Part shown: positions 16,139 to 24,982 of the stretch, one piece after another
Layout of the letters: the number at the start of each line of letters is the position of its first letter
Numbering within the stretch: position 1 is the stretch's first letter
NCBI GenBank assembly: GCA_964506935.1
Contig: CAZDOD010000006.1
Coordinates: forward strand, 1-36,106
Reading direction: 5' to 3'
Origin: CAZDOD01 sp964506935
GTDB lineage: Bacteria > Desulfobacterota > Zymogenia > Zymogenales > Zymogenaceae
Length of the DNA: 36,106 bases
Program-made: the position numbers and the translations under genes
Notes under the pieces: generated by a model
What the model was told of the DNA's origin: nothing
The model's input: only the letters and a program-made list of their open reading frames with translations
The model's database searches: none

Positions 16139-17815
16139 ATGGCGGAAAAAGTATGGCATAAGTTTTACCCACCGGGCGTGCCAAAGAATATCGATTACGA
16201 AAAACTCACCATCCCACAGGCACTAACCAGGTCAGCGAAAAATTATCCGAAAAAATCGGCCATTGACTACATGGGCAAAAAGATCAACTATAAGGAACTT
16301 GAAGATCTGGTGAACCGCTTTGCCCGTGCACTAATCGATATCGGCGTCAAAAAGGGAGACAACGTGGCTGTATGCCTTCCGAATATCCCCCAAGTGGTCA
16401 TAGCTGATCTCGCCATTATGCGCATCGGAGCCGTAATTGCACAGAACAATCCCCTCTATACCGAGCGCGAGCTCGAATATCAGCTCAATGACTCCGGATC
16501 GGAGTACATTATTACGATGTCGCTTCTGGTTCCCCGCATACAGGGATTAATGTCCAAAACCAAGATAAAAAAAATAATCGCATGCCATATTCATTCATAT
16601 CTCTCATTTCCAAAAAAGCAACTTTTTCCTTATGTGAAGAAGGCGATGCACAGGGAGATCCAAGAGACCGATAGCATTATGGTTTTTAGTAACCTGATAA
16701 AAAAATACTCTAAGGAACCTGTAAAAGACAAGAGCAAGTTAGACGAGCTCGCCACACTAATCTACACCGGCGGCACAACTGGTGTCAGCAAGGGAGTAAT
16801 GCTCTCCCATAAGAATCTCTCTGTCAATGTACAGCAGATACAGAGGTGGTTTCCCGATCTCGTTTCAGGGGAGGATTCGATTGTCGGTACCTATCCCCTG
16901 TTTCATTCGGCGGGTAACATCATAAGCTGTTTTGCTATCTGGTTGGGTTGGGAACAGGTACTGATACCTCGTCCCGAGCCGAAGGGAATTGTTGAAATCT
17001 TAAAGAGGAATAAGCCTGAGTGGCTCCCGGGCGTTCCGACCATCTTCGTAGGGCTTTTGAATGAACCGAGTTTCCGTAAATTGGATCTCACCTTCATAAA
17101 AGGATTTTTCTCCGCCGCAGCCCCCCTCGCGCCGGAGACACTGCGTGACTTAAAGGATCTTACCGGGGCTACTATGTCCGAGATCTACGGGATGACCGAG
17201 GTCTCTCCGGCGGCGACGATCACCCCAAGCAGCGGGACAATTAAACCCGGGACCGTCGGTATCCCGATTGCGGACACGGACGTCAAGGTAATGGACCCGG
17301 AGACCGGGAAAAAAGAGCTAGGCCCCAATGAGACGGGGGAGATAATCATCAAGGGCCCACAGCTTATGATGGGGTACTATAACAAGCCTAAAGAAACGAA
17401 AGAGGCCGTAAGAGGTGGGTGGTTCTATTCGGGCGACCTCGGATTTTTCGATGAGGACGGATATCTCAGCATCGTCGACCGTAAAAAAGATATGGTCATC
17501 GCCGGGGGATACAATATCTACCCCGTGGAGATAGACAACATCCTATATGAGCACCCGAAGATTCTAGAAGCCTGCGCCGCGGGAGTGCCGGACAAATACA
17601 GGGGCGAGACGATCAAGGCGTTTATCGTCGTAAAACCTGGGGAGAAACTGACCGAGGAGGAGGTCAAAGATTACTGCAAAAAGAACCTCGCCGCCTACAA
17701 GGTCCCGAAGGTTGTCGAGTTTATGGATGAACTCCCGAAGAGCACGGTGGGAAAGGTTCTCAGGAGAAAGCTCAGAGATATGGAGATAGAGCGGGCGAAA
17801 GGGTCGGGTAAATAG
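16139..17815 (+). CDS. long-chain fatty acid--CoA ligase (AMP-binding)
   Basis: 558 aa with a strong AGGAGG before the ATG. It activates a fatty or other carboxylic acid with ATP to an acyl-AMP and then to acyl-CoA. ANL-family motifs are in order: P-loop YTGGTTGVSKGVML (~208-221), NNPLYTERELEYQL, YGMTE (A5), YSGDLGFFDEDGYL (A7) and DRKKDMVIAGGYNIYP (A8 hinge). The C-terminal KSTVGKVLRRKLR supplies the A10 catalytic Lys. The short form and the YNIYPVEI hinge match FadD-like ligases. The chain length of the substrate is not visible. It stands alone, ending in a strong terminator about 20 bp downstream. Confidence 0.92.
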   Translation: MAEKVWHKFYPPGVPKNIDYEKLTIPQALTRSAKNYPKKSAIDYMGKKINYKELEDLVNRFARALIDIGVKKGDNVAVCLPNIPQVVIADLAIMRIGAVIAQNNPLYTERELEYQLNDSGSEYIITMSLLVPRIQGLMSKTKIKKIIACHIHSYLSFPKKQLFPYVKKAMHREIQETDSIMVFSNLIKKYSKEPVKDKSKLDELATLIYTGGTTGVSKGVMLSHKNLSVNVQQIQRWFPDLVSGEDSIVGTYPLFHSAGNIISCFAIWLGWEQVLIPRPEPKGIVEILKRNKPEWLPGVPTIFVGLLNEPSFRKLDLTFIKGFFSAAAPLAPETLRDLKDLTGATMSEIYGMTEVSPAATITPSSGTIKPGTVGIPIADTDVKVMDPETGKKELGPNETGEIIIKGPQLMMGYYNKPKETKEAVRGGWFYSGDLGFFDEDGYLSIVDRKKDMVIAGGYNIYPVEIDNILYEHPKILEACAAGVPDKYRGETIKAFIVVKPGEKLTEEEVKDYCKKNLAAYKVPKVVEFMDELPKSTVGKVLRRKLRDMEIERAKGSGK

Positions 17816-17835
17816 TTAAATAGGCAAAAGGTATT

Positions 17836-17862
17836 TCTCAAAGGCATGCCTTTGAGATTTTT
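17836..17862 (+). terminator. rho-independent terminator of the acyl-CoA ligase gene
   Basis: A perfect 22-bp palindrome (arms TCTCAAAGGCA and its complement, 17836-17857) directly followed by five T, 20 bp after the stop codon. Confidence 0.85.
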
Positions 17863-17907
17863 CATCCGTAGTGGAGTGGTTTTATATCGTCAGAAACTGG
17901 AAGGAGT

Positions 17908-17927
17908 ATCTCTTGGGCTCAAGAGAT
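17908..17927 (+). other. second hairpin in the leader of the 18002 lipoprotein gene
   Basis: ATCTCTTG-GGCT-CAAGAGAT, an 8-bp perfect stem with a 4-base loop and no adjacent T run. It lies ~75 nt before the lipoprotein start and may be a backup terminator or leader structure. Confidence 0.4.
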
Positions 17928-18001
17928 GCTCTTTCTATATTAAGAAAAAGGTGTTACAATACATCATATTTAGGCTACTTATAGCCATAGGAGGATTAAA
18001 A

Positions 18002-18400
18002 ATGAAAAATAAAACAAGACTTATTGCTTTCGTAATCTTTGCAACGACACTTGCCTTTCTCTTGGCCTCTGGCGGGTGTGCACCTGCTCCCAAACCGGGC
18101 GAGCCTTCGGTGATGCTTGATAAAAATGCCTACGCGCCGGGAGAAATGATTACCGTAACCTTCACCGCGTCACCGACATATCCGATAAATGCATGGGTTG
18201 GGATAATACCCTCTGAAGTCCCCCACGGAGATGAGGCGACAAACGATCAGTACGACATGGCTTATCAATATCTCAACGGGATGACTGTGGGCACATTGAT
18301 GTTTAACGCCCCTACGACTCCCGGTTCATACGATATCCGTATGCACGATACCGACAATGACGGGATAGAGGTGGCATCGGCAACATTTAAGGTGAAGTAA
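18002..18400 (+). CDS. small lipoprotein with an Ig-like beta domain
   Basis: 132 aa from the ATG at 18002, preceded by GGAGG; the frame is open upstream to 17846 but would pass through the terminator region and lacks a ribosome site. A lipoprotein signal (MKNKTR, hydrophobic core, ASGGC, Cys26) precedes a Pro-rich linker (APAPKPGEPS). The remaining ~95 residues look all-beta: LDKNAYAPGEMITVTFTA, then AWVGIIPSEVPHGDE, and a closing PGSYDIRMHDTDNDGIEVAS. The pattern 'Y-x-P-G-E-x-I-x-V' and 'PG-x-Y-D-x-R' is that of bacterial Ig-like or Ca-binding beta-sandwich domains. The DTDNDG motif may bind calcium. Function unknown; it is a single-gene unit closed by a clear terminator. Confidence 0.8.
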   Translation: MKNKTRLIAFVIFATTLAFLLASGGCAPAPKPGEPSVMLDKNAYAPGEMITVTFTASPTYPINAWVGIIPSEVPHGDEATNDQYDMAYQYLNGMTVGTLMFNAPTTPGSYDIRMHDTDNDGIEVASATFKVK

Positions 18401-18455
18401 GAAAAGAAAGGTCAGATAAGTATTCGGTTTATCTCGCTTTTTATTGAGACTATTT

Positions 18456-18484
18456 AAGGACGGTCACTAGACCGTCCTTTTTTT
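18456..18484 (+). terminator. rho-independent terminator after the lipoprotein gene
   Basis: A 10-bp perfect stem (AAGGACGGTC / GACCGTCCTT) with the loop ACTA, running into a T tract that continues to 18484. Confidence 0.92.
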
Positions 18485-18600
18485 ATGACCTCGATAGATA
18501 CTCCAAGAAAATGGCTTGATTTTAATACGCCATCTGAAGTATTCTTTAAAAAATTCATTGCGATAAAAGCTAAATTTATACGAAATTGTGAGGAGGTGTT

Positions 18601-19332
18601 ATGAAAAAAAAGTTAGCTGTAATTTTAGCCGGATTTCTCTTTATTGTCATCATTGCCTGGGTCGGCATCTTTGAGATATATCAGGTGCCTCCGCGGGTTT
18701 TTACAAACGCCTTCTGGACACCTGACGAGATCGATACAGACATCGATACGGTAGTTATGGTCGATNNNNNNNNNNCCGGGAGTTTTCTCGATGAAGAGGC
18801 GGATGTAAATATCGTTATAATCCACTTTCTCGATGCCGGCAAAGATAAGATCGATTCGCTTGGTCCCAAAGCCGTTATCCTCACCGGTTACAAACAACCG
18901 CTTTCCACATACGATTTTGATGAAATGGAAGGCCTGTTTTCATTCCTCAGAGAGACGGAGCTTCCGGTACTTGGGATATGTGGAGGACATCAGTTTATCG
19001 GCAAGGCGTATGGTTCCGATATCGTGCCCTTGGGGAGTCTGGAAAAGGGTTTTTTTGAAGTGACGTTATTAGAAGATGACCCGATTCTTTCCGGCCTCTC
19101 CTCACCTATCAAGACGTTTCTGTGGCATGAACTTCAGGTCGATCCACTACCGGAGGATTTTATCCTCCTCGGTTCCGGAGATCTTTGCAATATACAGATT
19201 ATGAGGCACCGCACGAAACCGATCTATGGGGTGCAGTTTCATCCCGAGTATTCATCGAGGCGGTATCATGACGGGGTTGTGATATTCAGAAACTTCCTTA
19301 AAATCGCCGGAGTGGAGGTAAAATCAAAATAA
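18601..19332 (+). CDS. membrane-anchored class I glutamine amidotransferase-like protein
   Basis: 243 aa as assembled, including a ten-N gap that the frame crosses cleanly. Good ribosome site (GAGGAGG). Residues ~4-26 are one hydrophobic helix without a cleavage site, so the domain is probably tethered outside the inner membrane. The rest is a class I GATase: AVILTGYKQP, then the nucleophile elbow PVLGICGGHQFIGKAYGS (Cys127), TFLWHELQV, and VQFHPEYSS supplying His214 and Glu216 of the Cys-His-Glu triad. GATases are normally cytosolic and release ammonia from glutamine, or act as gamma-glutamyl hydrolases; no synthetase partner is adjacent. A truncated copy of its middle section lies at 21.54 kb. 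Confidence 0.82.
   Translation: MKKKLAVILAGFLFIVIIAWVGIFEIYQVPPRVFTNAFWTPDEIDTDIDTVVMVDXXXXGSFLDEEADVNIVIIHFLDAGKDKIDSLGPKAVILTGYKQPLSTYDFDEMEGLFSFLRETELPVLGICGGHQFIGKAYGSDIVPLGSLEKGFFEVTLLEDDPILSGLSSPIKTFLWHELQVDPLPEDFILLGSGDLCNIQIMRHRTKPIYGVQFHPEYSSRRYHDGVVIFRNFLKIAGVEVKSK
18766..18775. other. assembly gap (10 N)
   Basis: Ten N inside the amidotransferase gene. Both flanks stay in one frame if the true length is one more than a multiple of three, as the nominal ten is. Confidence 0.95.
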
Positions 19333-19631
19333 ATAGGCTTTTGGTTGAAAAAAACCTGTTTCCCCATTTATAGAGATTTTTTTGCTAAACCGGGACGACA
19401 AAAGAGATTCTAATTACAATTATTTCAGTACTTTATCGAATTATTGATATTTCTTGGGAAAGGAGCACTCAGGCAAAAAATCCAGCCATTCTGACCATTT
19501 TTTATTTATTATATCGGTTGTGTGACGTGAGATTTTCATATCGATTGCCATTTCACTATATTGTGTCTGGGTTGGATAGGCGGAAAGTCCTTTTTTAATT
19601 TTGGGCTTGGCCCCTTTTTAGGAGGAGAAAA

Positions 19632-21530
19632 ATGAAAAAATCAAGATTGGCCCTGATTTTACTCATTACAATCCTTTTTTCTTTAGCGCCATTAACAGGA
19701 GAAACCCGGGAGTCGGCAGAAGGATTGTACAAAGAAGGGCTTGAGTTTATGAAGCAAGAGAATCTCAATAAGGCCCTGGAATCCTTTGACAGATCCATTG
19801 AGATTGACCCCCTTGGAAATCCCGAGGCATACTTTTATCGAGCAAAAGTCTATGAATCCCTGGGTAAATACGAGGATGCGGTTTTTGACTATTTAAAATC
19901 ATGCGAGTTGGGCTCTGTTCACTGTGCTGAGGTAATGCCGGATAAACTGGTTGACTTACAAAAAGTCCCGAGAAGCAAATGGGAGGTTGGAGATTTTGGA
20001 TATCATGTTGATTCTCAAGGAGAAAACACCTACGGACCTCTGAATGCTGTGGATGGATTTTCTAGAACGGCATGGGTGACGAGAGATGACCCATCGTCTA
20101 TCCTTGAAGATATGATGATTGGGTTTAAATCCCTGGCCGATGCTACTGTAAGCGAATTTACAATTCGCAGTGGATATTGTAAGAGCATGGATATATGGGA
20201 AAAGAACTCCCGGGTAAAAAGTGTGGCTGTAATCATAAACGGTAAACCTGTGGGTGTTTTTAAATTGAAAGACATCGTTGATGAGCAAACATTTTCACTG
20301 GGCAAAGATTATAGTCTAAAAGCTGATGATATTATTTCATTTCTTATTATCGAGACCTATCCGGGAAGCAAGTACACTGATGTGGCGATTTCTGAATTAC
20401 GCCTGGCTAACGATATTGAAACAGTACTGAATGACACTGAAACGATTTCCCTTCCAATGACTCTCTACCCTTATTCCCCGATGGGTTATGGAAATCCTGG
20501 CCGTACAAACACATATGACGAAGAAGGTGTCCAGGTCTTTCACAGGCTCAAATGGAAGTTCAAGACGGGTGATTGGAATGTTTCAACTCCCTGTGTTACA
20601 GGCGGAGTCGCCTATTTCGGAAGCTCAAATGGTAATTTTTATGCCGTTGAAGCAGAAACAGGCAAAGAATTATGGCGATTTAAGACCGAATACTCCGTAA
20701 ATCACTCCCCCTGCGTCGATGACAATGTCGTGTACTTTGGAAGTGGGGACAATAATCTTTATGCAGTGGATGCAAAGACAGGTCAAGAACTGTGGCGGTT
20801 TAAAACCGGGGGTTGGCTAGCTTCAAATCCTTGTGTCGTCGATGGTGTTGTCTACTTCGGAAGCGATGATGGCAATCTTTATGCCGTGGATGCAAAGACG
20901 GGACAAGAATTATGGAGATTCGAGACGGGAGGCAGAGCGGGCTCGTCCCCTTGTGTCGTCGATGGTGTGGTCTACTTCGAAAGCGATGATGGTAATCTTT
21001 ATAGTGTGGATGCAAAGAGTGGTCAAGAATTATGGAGATTCACATCGAAGGGGGATTATATAGGTAATCCCCGGGTAATCGGCGGTGTGGTCTACTTCAA
21101 AGATGGATATGAGAAGATTTATGGTGTGGATGCAAAAACCGGTCAAGAATTATGGAATTTCAAGTGGAATGGTTGTATAGGTGCTTGGTGTCCGTCCGGT
21201 GGTGTAATATACTTCAGCAGCAGTAAATTCGACCCTGATTGCTTCGAAGAAGACATTGTCTATGCCGTGGACATAAAGAGTGGTATTGAATTATGGCAAA
21301 GAAGTTATTGGATAGGAACCTCACTCTGTGTCGTTGCAGGTGTTGTATATTTTGCGATCCATGGTGATACTTTATGTACCTTAGATGCAGAGACAGGTCG
21401 TGAACTATGGCGATTCAAGGGGGAAGGAGGATCTTGGGAGTCGGTAGTAGAGCCGCTCTCTAATCCCTGTGTTGTCGACGGTGTTGTCTACTTCGGAAGC
21501 TGGGATGGGTATTTATATGCCCTAGAGTGA
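19632..21530 (+). CDS. exported TPR / glycan-binding / PQQ-like propeller protein
   Basis: 632 aa with GGAGGAG before the ATG. Domains in order: signal peptide (1-~24); two TPR units (~28-95: LYKEGLEFMKQENLNKALES and AYFYRAKVYESLGKYEDAVF); a beta domain (~113-258) with YGPLNAVDGFSRTAWV, then NSRVKSVAV, GVFKLKD and YPGSKYTDVAISELRL, the pattern I know as the NADase-type glycan-binding (discoidin-like) domain; and from ~305 to the end eight PQQ/BamB-type repeats of ~40 residues, enough for a complete eight-blade propeller. The tryptophan-docking repeats start with LWRFKTGG and contain VVYFGS and LYAVDAKTG. True PQQ-enzyme residues are not evident, so it is more likely a binding or scaffold protein outside the inner membrane. 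Substrate unknown. Confidence 0.82.
   Translation: MKKSRLALILLITILFSLAPLTGETRESAEGLYKEGLEFMKQENLNKALESFDRSIEIDPLGNPEAYFYRAKVYESLGKYEDAVFDYLKSCELGSVHCAEVMPDKLVDLQKVPRSKWEVGDFGYHVDSQGENTYGPLNAVDGFSRTAWVTRDDPSSILEDMMIGFKSLADATVSEFTIRSGYCKSMDIWEKNSRVKSVAVIINGKPVGVFKLKDIVDEQTFSLGKDYSLKADDIISFLIIETYPGSKYTDVAISELRLANDIETVLNDTETISLPMTLYPYSPMGYGNPGRTNTYDEEGVQVFHRLKWKFKTGDWNVSTPCVTGGVAYFGSSNGNFYAVEAETGKELWRFKTEYSVNHSPCVDDNVVYFGSGDNNLYAVDAKTGQELWRFKTGGWLASNPCVVDGVVYFGSDDGNLYAVDAKTGQELWRFETGGRAGSSPCVVDGVVYFESDDGNLYSVDAKSGQELWRFTSKGDYIGNPRVIGGVVYFKDGYEKIYGVDAKTGQELWNFKWNGCIGAWCPSGGVIYFSSSKFDPDCFEEDIVYAVDIKSGIELWQRSYWIGTSLCVVAGVVYFAIHGDTLCTLDAETGRELWRFKGEGGSWESVVEPLSNPCVVDGVVYFGSWDGYLYALE
20549..21530 (+). 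repeat. eight tandem ~120-bp coding repeats
   Basis: Each unit encodes one propeller blade. Units 2-5 are close at DNA level, sharing stretches such as TGTGTCGTCGATGGTGT and AATCTTTATGC, while units 6-8 have diverged and unit 6 has an insert. This gradient points to recent duplication in the middle of the array. Confidence 0.85.
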
Positions 21531-21709
21531 GGGTGGGAATGCTAGGGGATAACCCGATCCTTTCGGGCCTATCCTCACCTATCAAGACCTTTTTCTGGCA
21601 TGAGCTCGAGGTCGATCCGTTTTTTATTTTTTTAAAAAGAGAAATTGTAGTTACTTTGAATCATCGAGATGGAACTGTTCAGAAAATTACAAAAATTCCA
21701 GTGATATAG
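21527..21709 (+). pseudogene. truncated remnant of the amidotransferase gene
   Basis: The frame carries DNPILSGLSSPIKTFFWHEL then EVDP, almost identical to residues ~160-182 of the amidotransferase at 18601. Over ~74 bases (19077-19150 against 21547-21620) I count about 12 differences. Similarity ends abruptly after the EVDP segment, and neither the catalytic Cys nor the His-Glu block is present. It begins right at the end of the propeller gene. It is a broken duplicate, not a functional gene. Confidence 0.75.
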
Positions 21710-21780
21710 TTGGTTTGGGGATTTTTTTGAAACGGGTTTCCGAAAACTTGAAGAGATGATGGATTAATTTCTTCTATTAA

Positions 21781-23430
21781 TCACCCTTGCATCATCTTTC
21801 TATATGCCATGAAATCGTCATACATCCTGTGGAAAACCTGATATTTTATATCGTGGTATTTTTTCACTTCTCCTCCCTCGGGCTCGATGATATCTCCGGG
21901 CGCCTCCATAGCGGCCATCGCCTCCATGATTGATGGGAAATTTCCGCTTGCCACCGCCCCCAACACCGCCGACCCAAGAAGCACGGCCTCAGATTCCCTC
22001 CCCAACACCACGCGGCAACCGGTGATATCGGCGTGTTCTCTTATGAAGACCGGGTTCTTAGTCCCGCCGCCGCATGCGACGATCGTGTCAATCGAAAAGC
22101 CGCGGGCGTTCATCTCCTCGATTATATGGCGGGTTCCGTAGCCGATCGCCTGAATTGCCGCGAGATACTCGAGGGCGAGATCGTCGATTGTATCCGAGAG
22201 GCGTAGCCCGCTGATCACCCCGCGCAGTGTCGCATCCGCCCTCGGGGAGCGGTTGCCGTGAAAATACGGCAAGACGTGAAGGTCTTCGGTGAGGAGTGCC
22301 GGAAATTTTTTATCTTTTGCGAGGATAGCCAGTCGATTATTTAGGAGATGATATATGGTCTTTTTTTGTTTTTTTGCCGATTCTTTTAGCTCGGTGCCTC
22401 TGATGTGGGAAAAGATGATGTGGTCGATCAATGAACCGGTGGCGCTCTGCCCGCCCTCGGTGAGCCACATTCCCGGAATCATCGCCGAAAAGTAGGGCCC
22501 CCAGATGCCGGGGACGAATATCGGCTCCCGGCTTGCTGCCATGTGGCAGCTGCTCGTGCCGCCGATCAGTGCGAGCCTCGTCTCCAAAACCTTTGGGCTC
22601 GGAGCGCTTTTATCAATGACCATACCCAGAAGGCCAAGGCCCCCGGCATGGGCATCGATGATCGATACCCCAACCGGCGTTCCCTCCATCAGACCCAGCT
22701 CGCCGGAAGCTTTCTTAGCGATCCCGCCGCCGATAGCCTCCCCCATTGGACGGATACGGGTGCCGATGCGATTAAATCCCTCGGACGCCAGATCCCCCAG
22801 CCCGGCCTTTATAAAAAATGTCTCGTCCCACTTTTTTTCGTGTCCCAGATATGTCCATTTACACACCGTGCTGCAGAGCGACCGGGTATCGTCCCCGGTG
22901 GCCCGATAGGTGAGATAATCGGGGAGGTCGAAAAATCGGGCGGCCCCCTTCCACGTTCCGGGGAGGTTTCTCTTTATCCACAGGAGCTTAGGTGTCTGCA
23001 TCTCGGGGGAGATGACACCGCCGACATATTTTAAGACCTCATGGCCCTGATCGTTGATTTCTTTGGTCTCAAGCATCGCGCGGTGATCCATCCAGACGAT
23101 TACGTTCTGATAACGATTTCCGGTCGGGGAGACAGTTACCGGATTGTCTTCTTCGTCCAAGACCACGAGTGAGCAGGTGGCGTCAAAGCCGATCCCTTTT
23201 ACCGCTTCGGGCCTCGCCTTGGCCCCTTTGATCGCACCCCGGACGCAAGTTACGACCGCTCTCCAGATGTCGTTCGAGCCTTGCTCGACAAAGTCGGGCC
23301 TCGGCTTCCACATCTTGATGGGATGTTCGGCGCTCCCCAGCATCCTCCCAGACGAGTCAAAGACGCCGGCACGGGCGCTCCCCGTCCCGACGTCGACGCC
23401 GATATAGAGATTCTCGTGATTTTCATTCAT
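21781..23430 (-). CDS. FGGY-family pentulose kinase (D-ribulokinase type)
   Basis: 549 aa; starts one base after the isomerase stop (TAAGATG). It phosphorylates a ketopentose with ATP. FGGY marks: YIGVDVGTGSARAGVFD (phosphate loop, ~9-25), GFDATCSLVVLD (81-92), TGNRYQNVIVWMDHRA (103-118), PKLLWIKRNLP, the catalytic Asp259 in SIIDAHAGGLG, IGGTSSCHM, and the C-terminal ACGGGTKNPVFIREHADITG. The DATCSL and WMDHRA blocks are those of the D-ribulokinase (FGGY pentulose kinase) branch, not of xylulokinase, glycerol kinase or L-ribulokinase AraB as far as I can judge. Product would be D-ribulose 5-phosphate. Third gene of the lacI-isomerase-kinase unit. Confidence 0.88.
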   Translation of the reverse strand: MNENHENLYIGVDVGTGSARAGVFDSSGRMLGSAEHPIKMWKPRPDFVEQGSNDIWRAVVTCVRGAIKGAKARPEAVKGIGFDATCSLVVLDEEDNPVTVSPTGNRYQNVIVWMDHRAMLETKEINDQGHEVLKYVGGVISPEMQTPKLLWIKRNLPGTWKGAARFFDLPDYLTYRATGDDTRSLCSTVCKWTYLGHEKKWDETFFIKAGLGDLASEGFNRIGTRIRPMGEAIGGGIAKKASGELGLMEGTPVGVSIIDAHAGGLGLLGMVIDKSAPSPKVLETRLALIGGTSSCHMAASREPIFVPGIWGPYFSAMIPGMWLTEGGQSATGSLIDHIIFSHIRGTELKESAKKQKKTIYHLLNNRLAILAKDKKFPALLTEDLHVLPYFHGNRSPRADATLRGVISGLRLSDTIDDLALEYLAAIQAIGYGTRHIIEEMNARGFSIDTIVACGGGTKNPVFIREHADITGCRVVLGRESEAVLLGSAVLGAVASGNFPSIMEAMAAMEAPGDIIEPEGGEVKKYHDIKYQVFHRMYDDFMAYRKMMQG

Positions 23431-23431
23431 C

Positions 23432-24952
23432 TTATCTCACCCCTAATATCCTCACCTTGAAACCGAGCTCTCGGCTGAGGGCCACCATCTCGCCGAATAT
23501 ATCGCCGTATGCCACAGCGACGTGGTTACTGAGATAGTGTGCCATCAGCGTGTCTCTTGATATTCCGAGGTCTGTGGCCATAAACGGCCACTGGCGGGTC
23601 GTTCCCTCCCACCACTCGTCACGTGTCTTGTCGGGGAGTTTTACGACTTCACCTTTCCCGACATCCATCCAGAGCTCGCCCCCCTTGATGTACGCCCGCG
23701 CCCACGTGACTTTCCCCGGAAGGCTCTCGCCGGTGAAGGTGCCGCCGGGGATCGGGAAATAGCCGGCCGGCTGGCGGTAGGAGTGGACCCCGGAGAGGCT
23801 CTTCATGTCGTGATTGAAGGCGTAGGCGCTCGAAGAGCCGCTGTTGAGGAGCACCCATAAAAACCTCCCGTCGTATTCTGAGCCCCAGCGCACGTCGTGG
23901 AACATCACCGCCTCGGGCATTCCCTTCTTTATGAGGATCCTCTTCATCAACTCCATCGGTATCGCGTTCCCTTGGTCTGCCTCGGTGGAATCGACGATCG
24001 TTTTCCCATCGCCTTCGGGACGACATCCGCTGTTGAGGAGTCCCTCGGCGAAATCGGACGGCGGCCGAAGCTGGATCAGGCCGAGCTGATACTGCCAGCC
24101 TATGCAATCGGCCTTGAACTCATCTACTAGATCAATGACCGCAAGATAATCTCGGAGCTGCTCCCTGGTGGCGTCCTCGTCGAAGTCGTCTGCGCCCGCT
24201 TCGCCGTAGTGAAAGGTCACCCCGGCACTGGCAACGAACCTGAAGGCGTCGTCTATGCGCCTGGTTTCAATCCCCCTCCCGCGGTCGATGATCCACGCCT
24301 GATCGACTTTGTGCTCGGAAAATCCCACCCCTCCGAGAAGGCGGGGGCCGAAGTATCCGTTGATCATCCCCATGCTGGTATCCCCCAGCATTAATATTAA
24401 GATTCGGCGCTTTTCAATCTCGCCCGCTATTTCTCGGGCGACCGAGGCCGCCTCGTCGCTTATGGAAGCGCTTTTTGTGATCTCGTCTTCGGGATATTTT
24501 ATGGCACCCGTGCTGCACCACTCTTCGAGCCTCGACATGAAAACGTCATCTGTGGCAAAGTCCTGGGCACTCGTCCATATCCGGGAGTGTTTGCGCCCTA
24601 TGCTCTCAAGGCAGGCGCTGGTGTTGAGTAGCCCCACGAGTCCCGGCCATGTGCCCGAAAAATTGCTTGCCAGTAAAAGAGGTGATTCTTTACCCATTGT
24701 GCCGTCGGTCGTGTGGGGGCCGTAGACCCAGTGGGCGAAGATGCCGATGAGTGGATCGTCTACCCGCCCCAGCTTTTCGATCGATTCGTTTGGCTTTGTG
24801 ATAAATCCCTCGATGCGATAATATTTTTTGCCGAGGTGATCGAGTGCCGCTTCAAGCTTTTTCGTTGCATTTGTCATCTCGGGGATTGTGTCTTCGTTTG
24901 GTTTGGCGCGGTAATCGCCGGGCCAGAATATCCCGATTTTTGTGCTCATCAT
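23432..24952 (-). CDS. L-fucose/D-arabinose-type sugar isomerase
   Basis: 506 aa, shorter than E. coli FucI (~590). Two start codons are adjacent (ATGATG); the first is used here, with AAAGGGA upstream. Aldose-ketose isomerases of this superfamily use Mn2+ bound by Glu, Asp and a C-terminal His. Candidates are Glu324 in DSTEADQGNAIPM, Asp353 in MFHDVRWG and His477 in LSNHVAVAYGD; spacing and surroundings fit the FucI pattern. The N-terminal part has the alpha/beta folds of this superfamily (PLIGIFAHWVYG, LGDTSMGM). FucI-type enzymes often also convert D-arabinose to D-ribulose, which is the substrate class of the neighbouring kinase. Substrate by context only. It follows lacI by 30 bp. Confidence 0.8.
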   Translation of the reverse strand: MMSTKIGIFWPGDYRAKPNEDTIPEMTNATKKLEAALDHLGKKYYRIEGFITKPNESIEKLGRVDDPLIGIFAHWVYGPHTTDGTMGKESPLLLASNFSGTWPGLVGLLNTSACLESIGRKHSRIWTSAQDFATDDVFMSRLEEWCSTGAIKYPEDEITKSASISDEAASVAREIAGEIEKRRILILMLGDTSMGMINGYFGPRLLGGVGFSEHKVDQAWIIDRGRGIETRRIDDAFRFVASAGVTFHYGEAGADDFDEDATREQLRDYLAVIDLVDEFKADCIGWQYQLGLIQLRPPSDFAEGLLNSGCRPEGDGKTIVDSTEADQGNAIPMELMKRILIKKGMPEAVMFHDVRWGSEYDGRFLWVLLNSGSSSAYAFNHDMKSLSGVHSYRQPAGYFPIPGGTFTGESLPGKVTWARAYIKGGELWMDVGKGEVVKLPDKTRDEWWEGTTRQWPFMATDLGISRDTLMAHYLSNHVAVAYGDIFGEMVALSRELGFKVRILGVR

Positions 24953-24982
24953 CTTTTCCCTTTCATTTAAAGTGAATGCTAT

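Noticed and set aside
20549..21530. Regular repeats that could be mistaken for a repeat array such as CRISPR
   Set aside because: The ~120-bp units are in frame and encode propeller blades, with no spacer-like unique segments.
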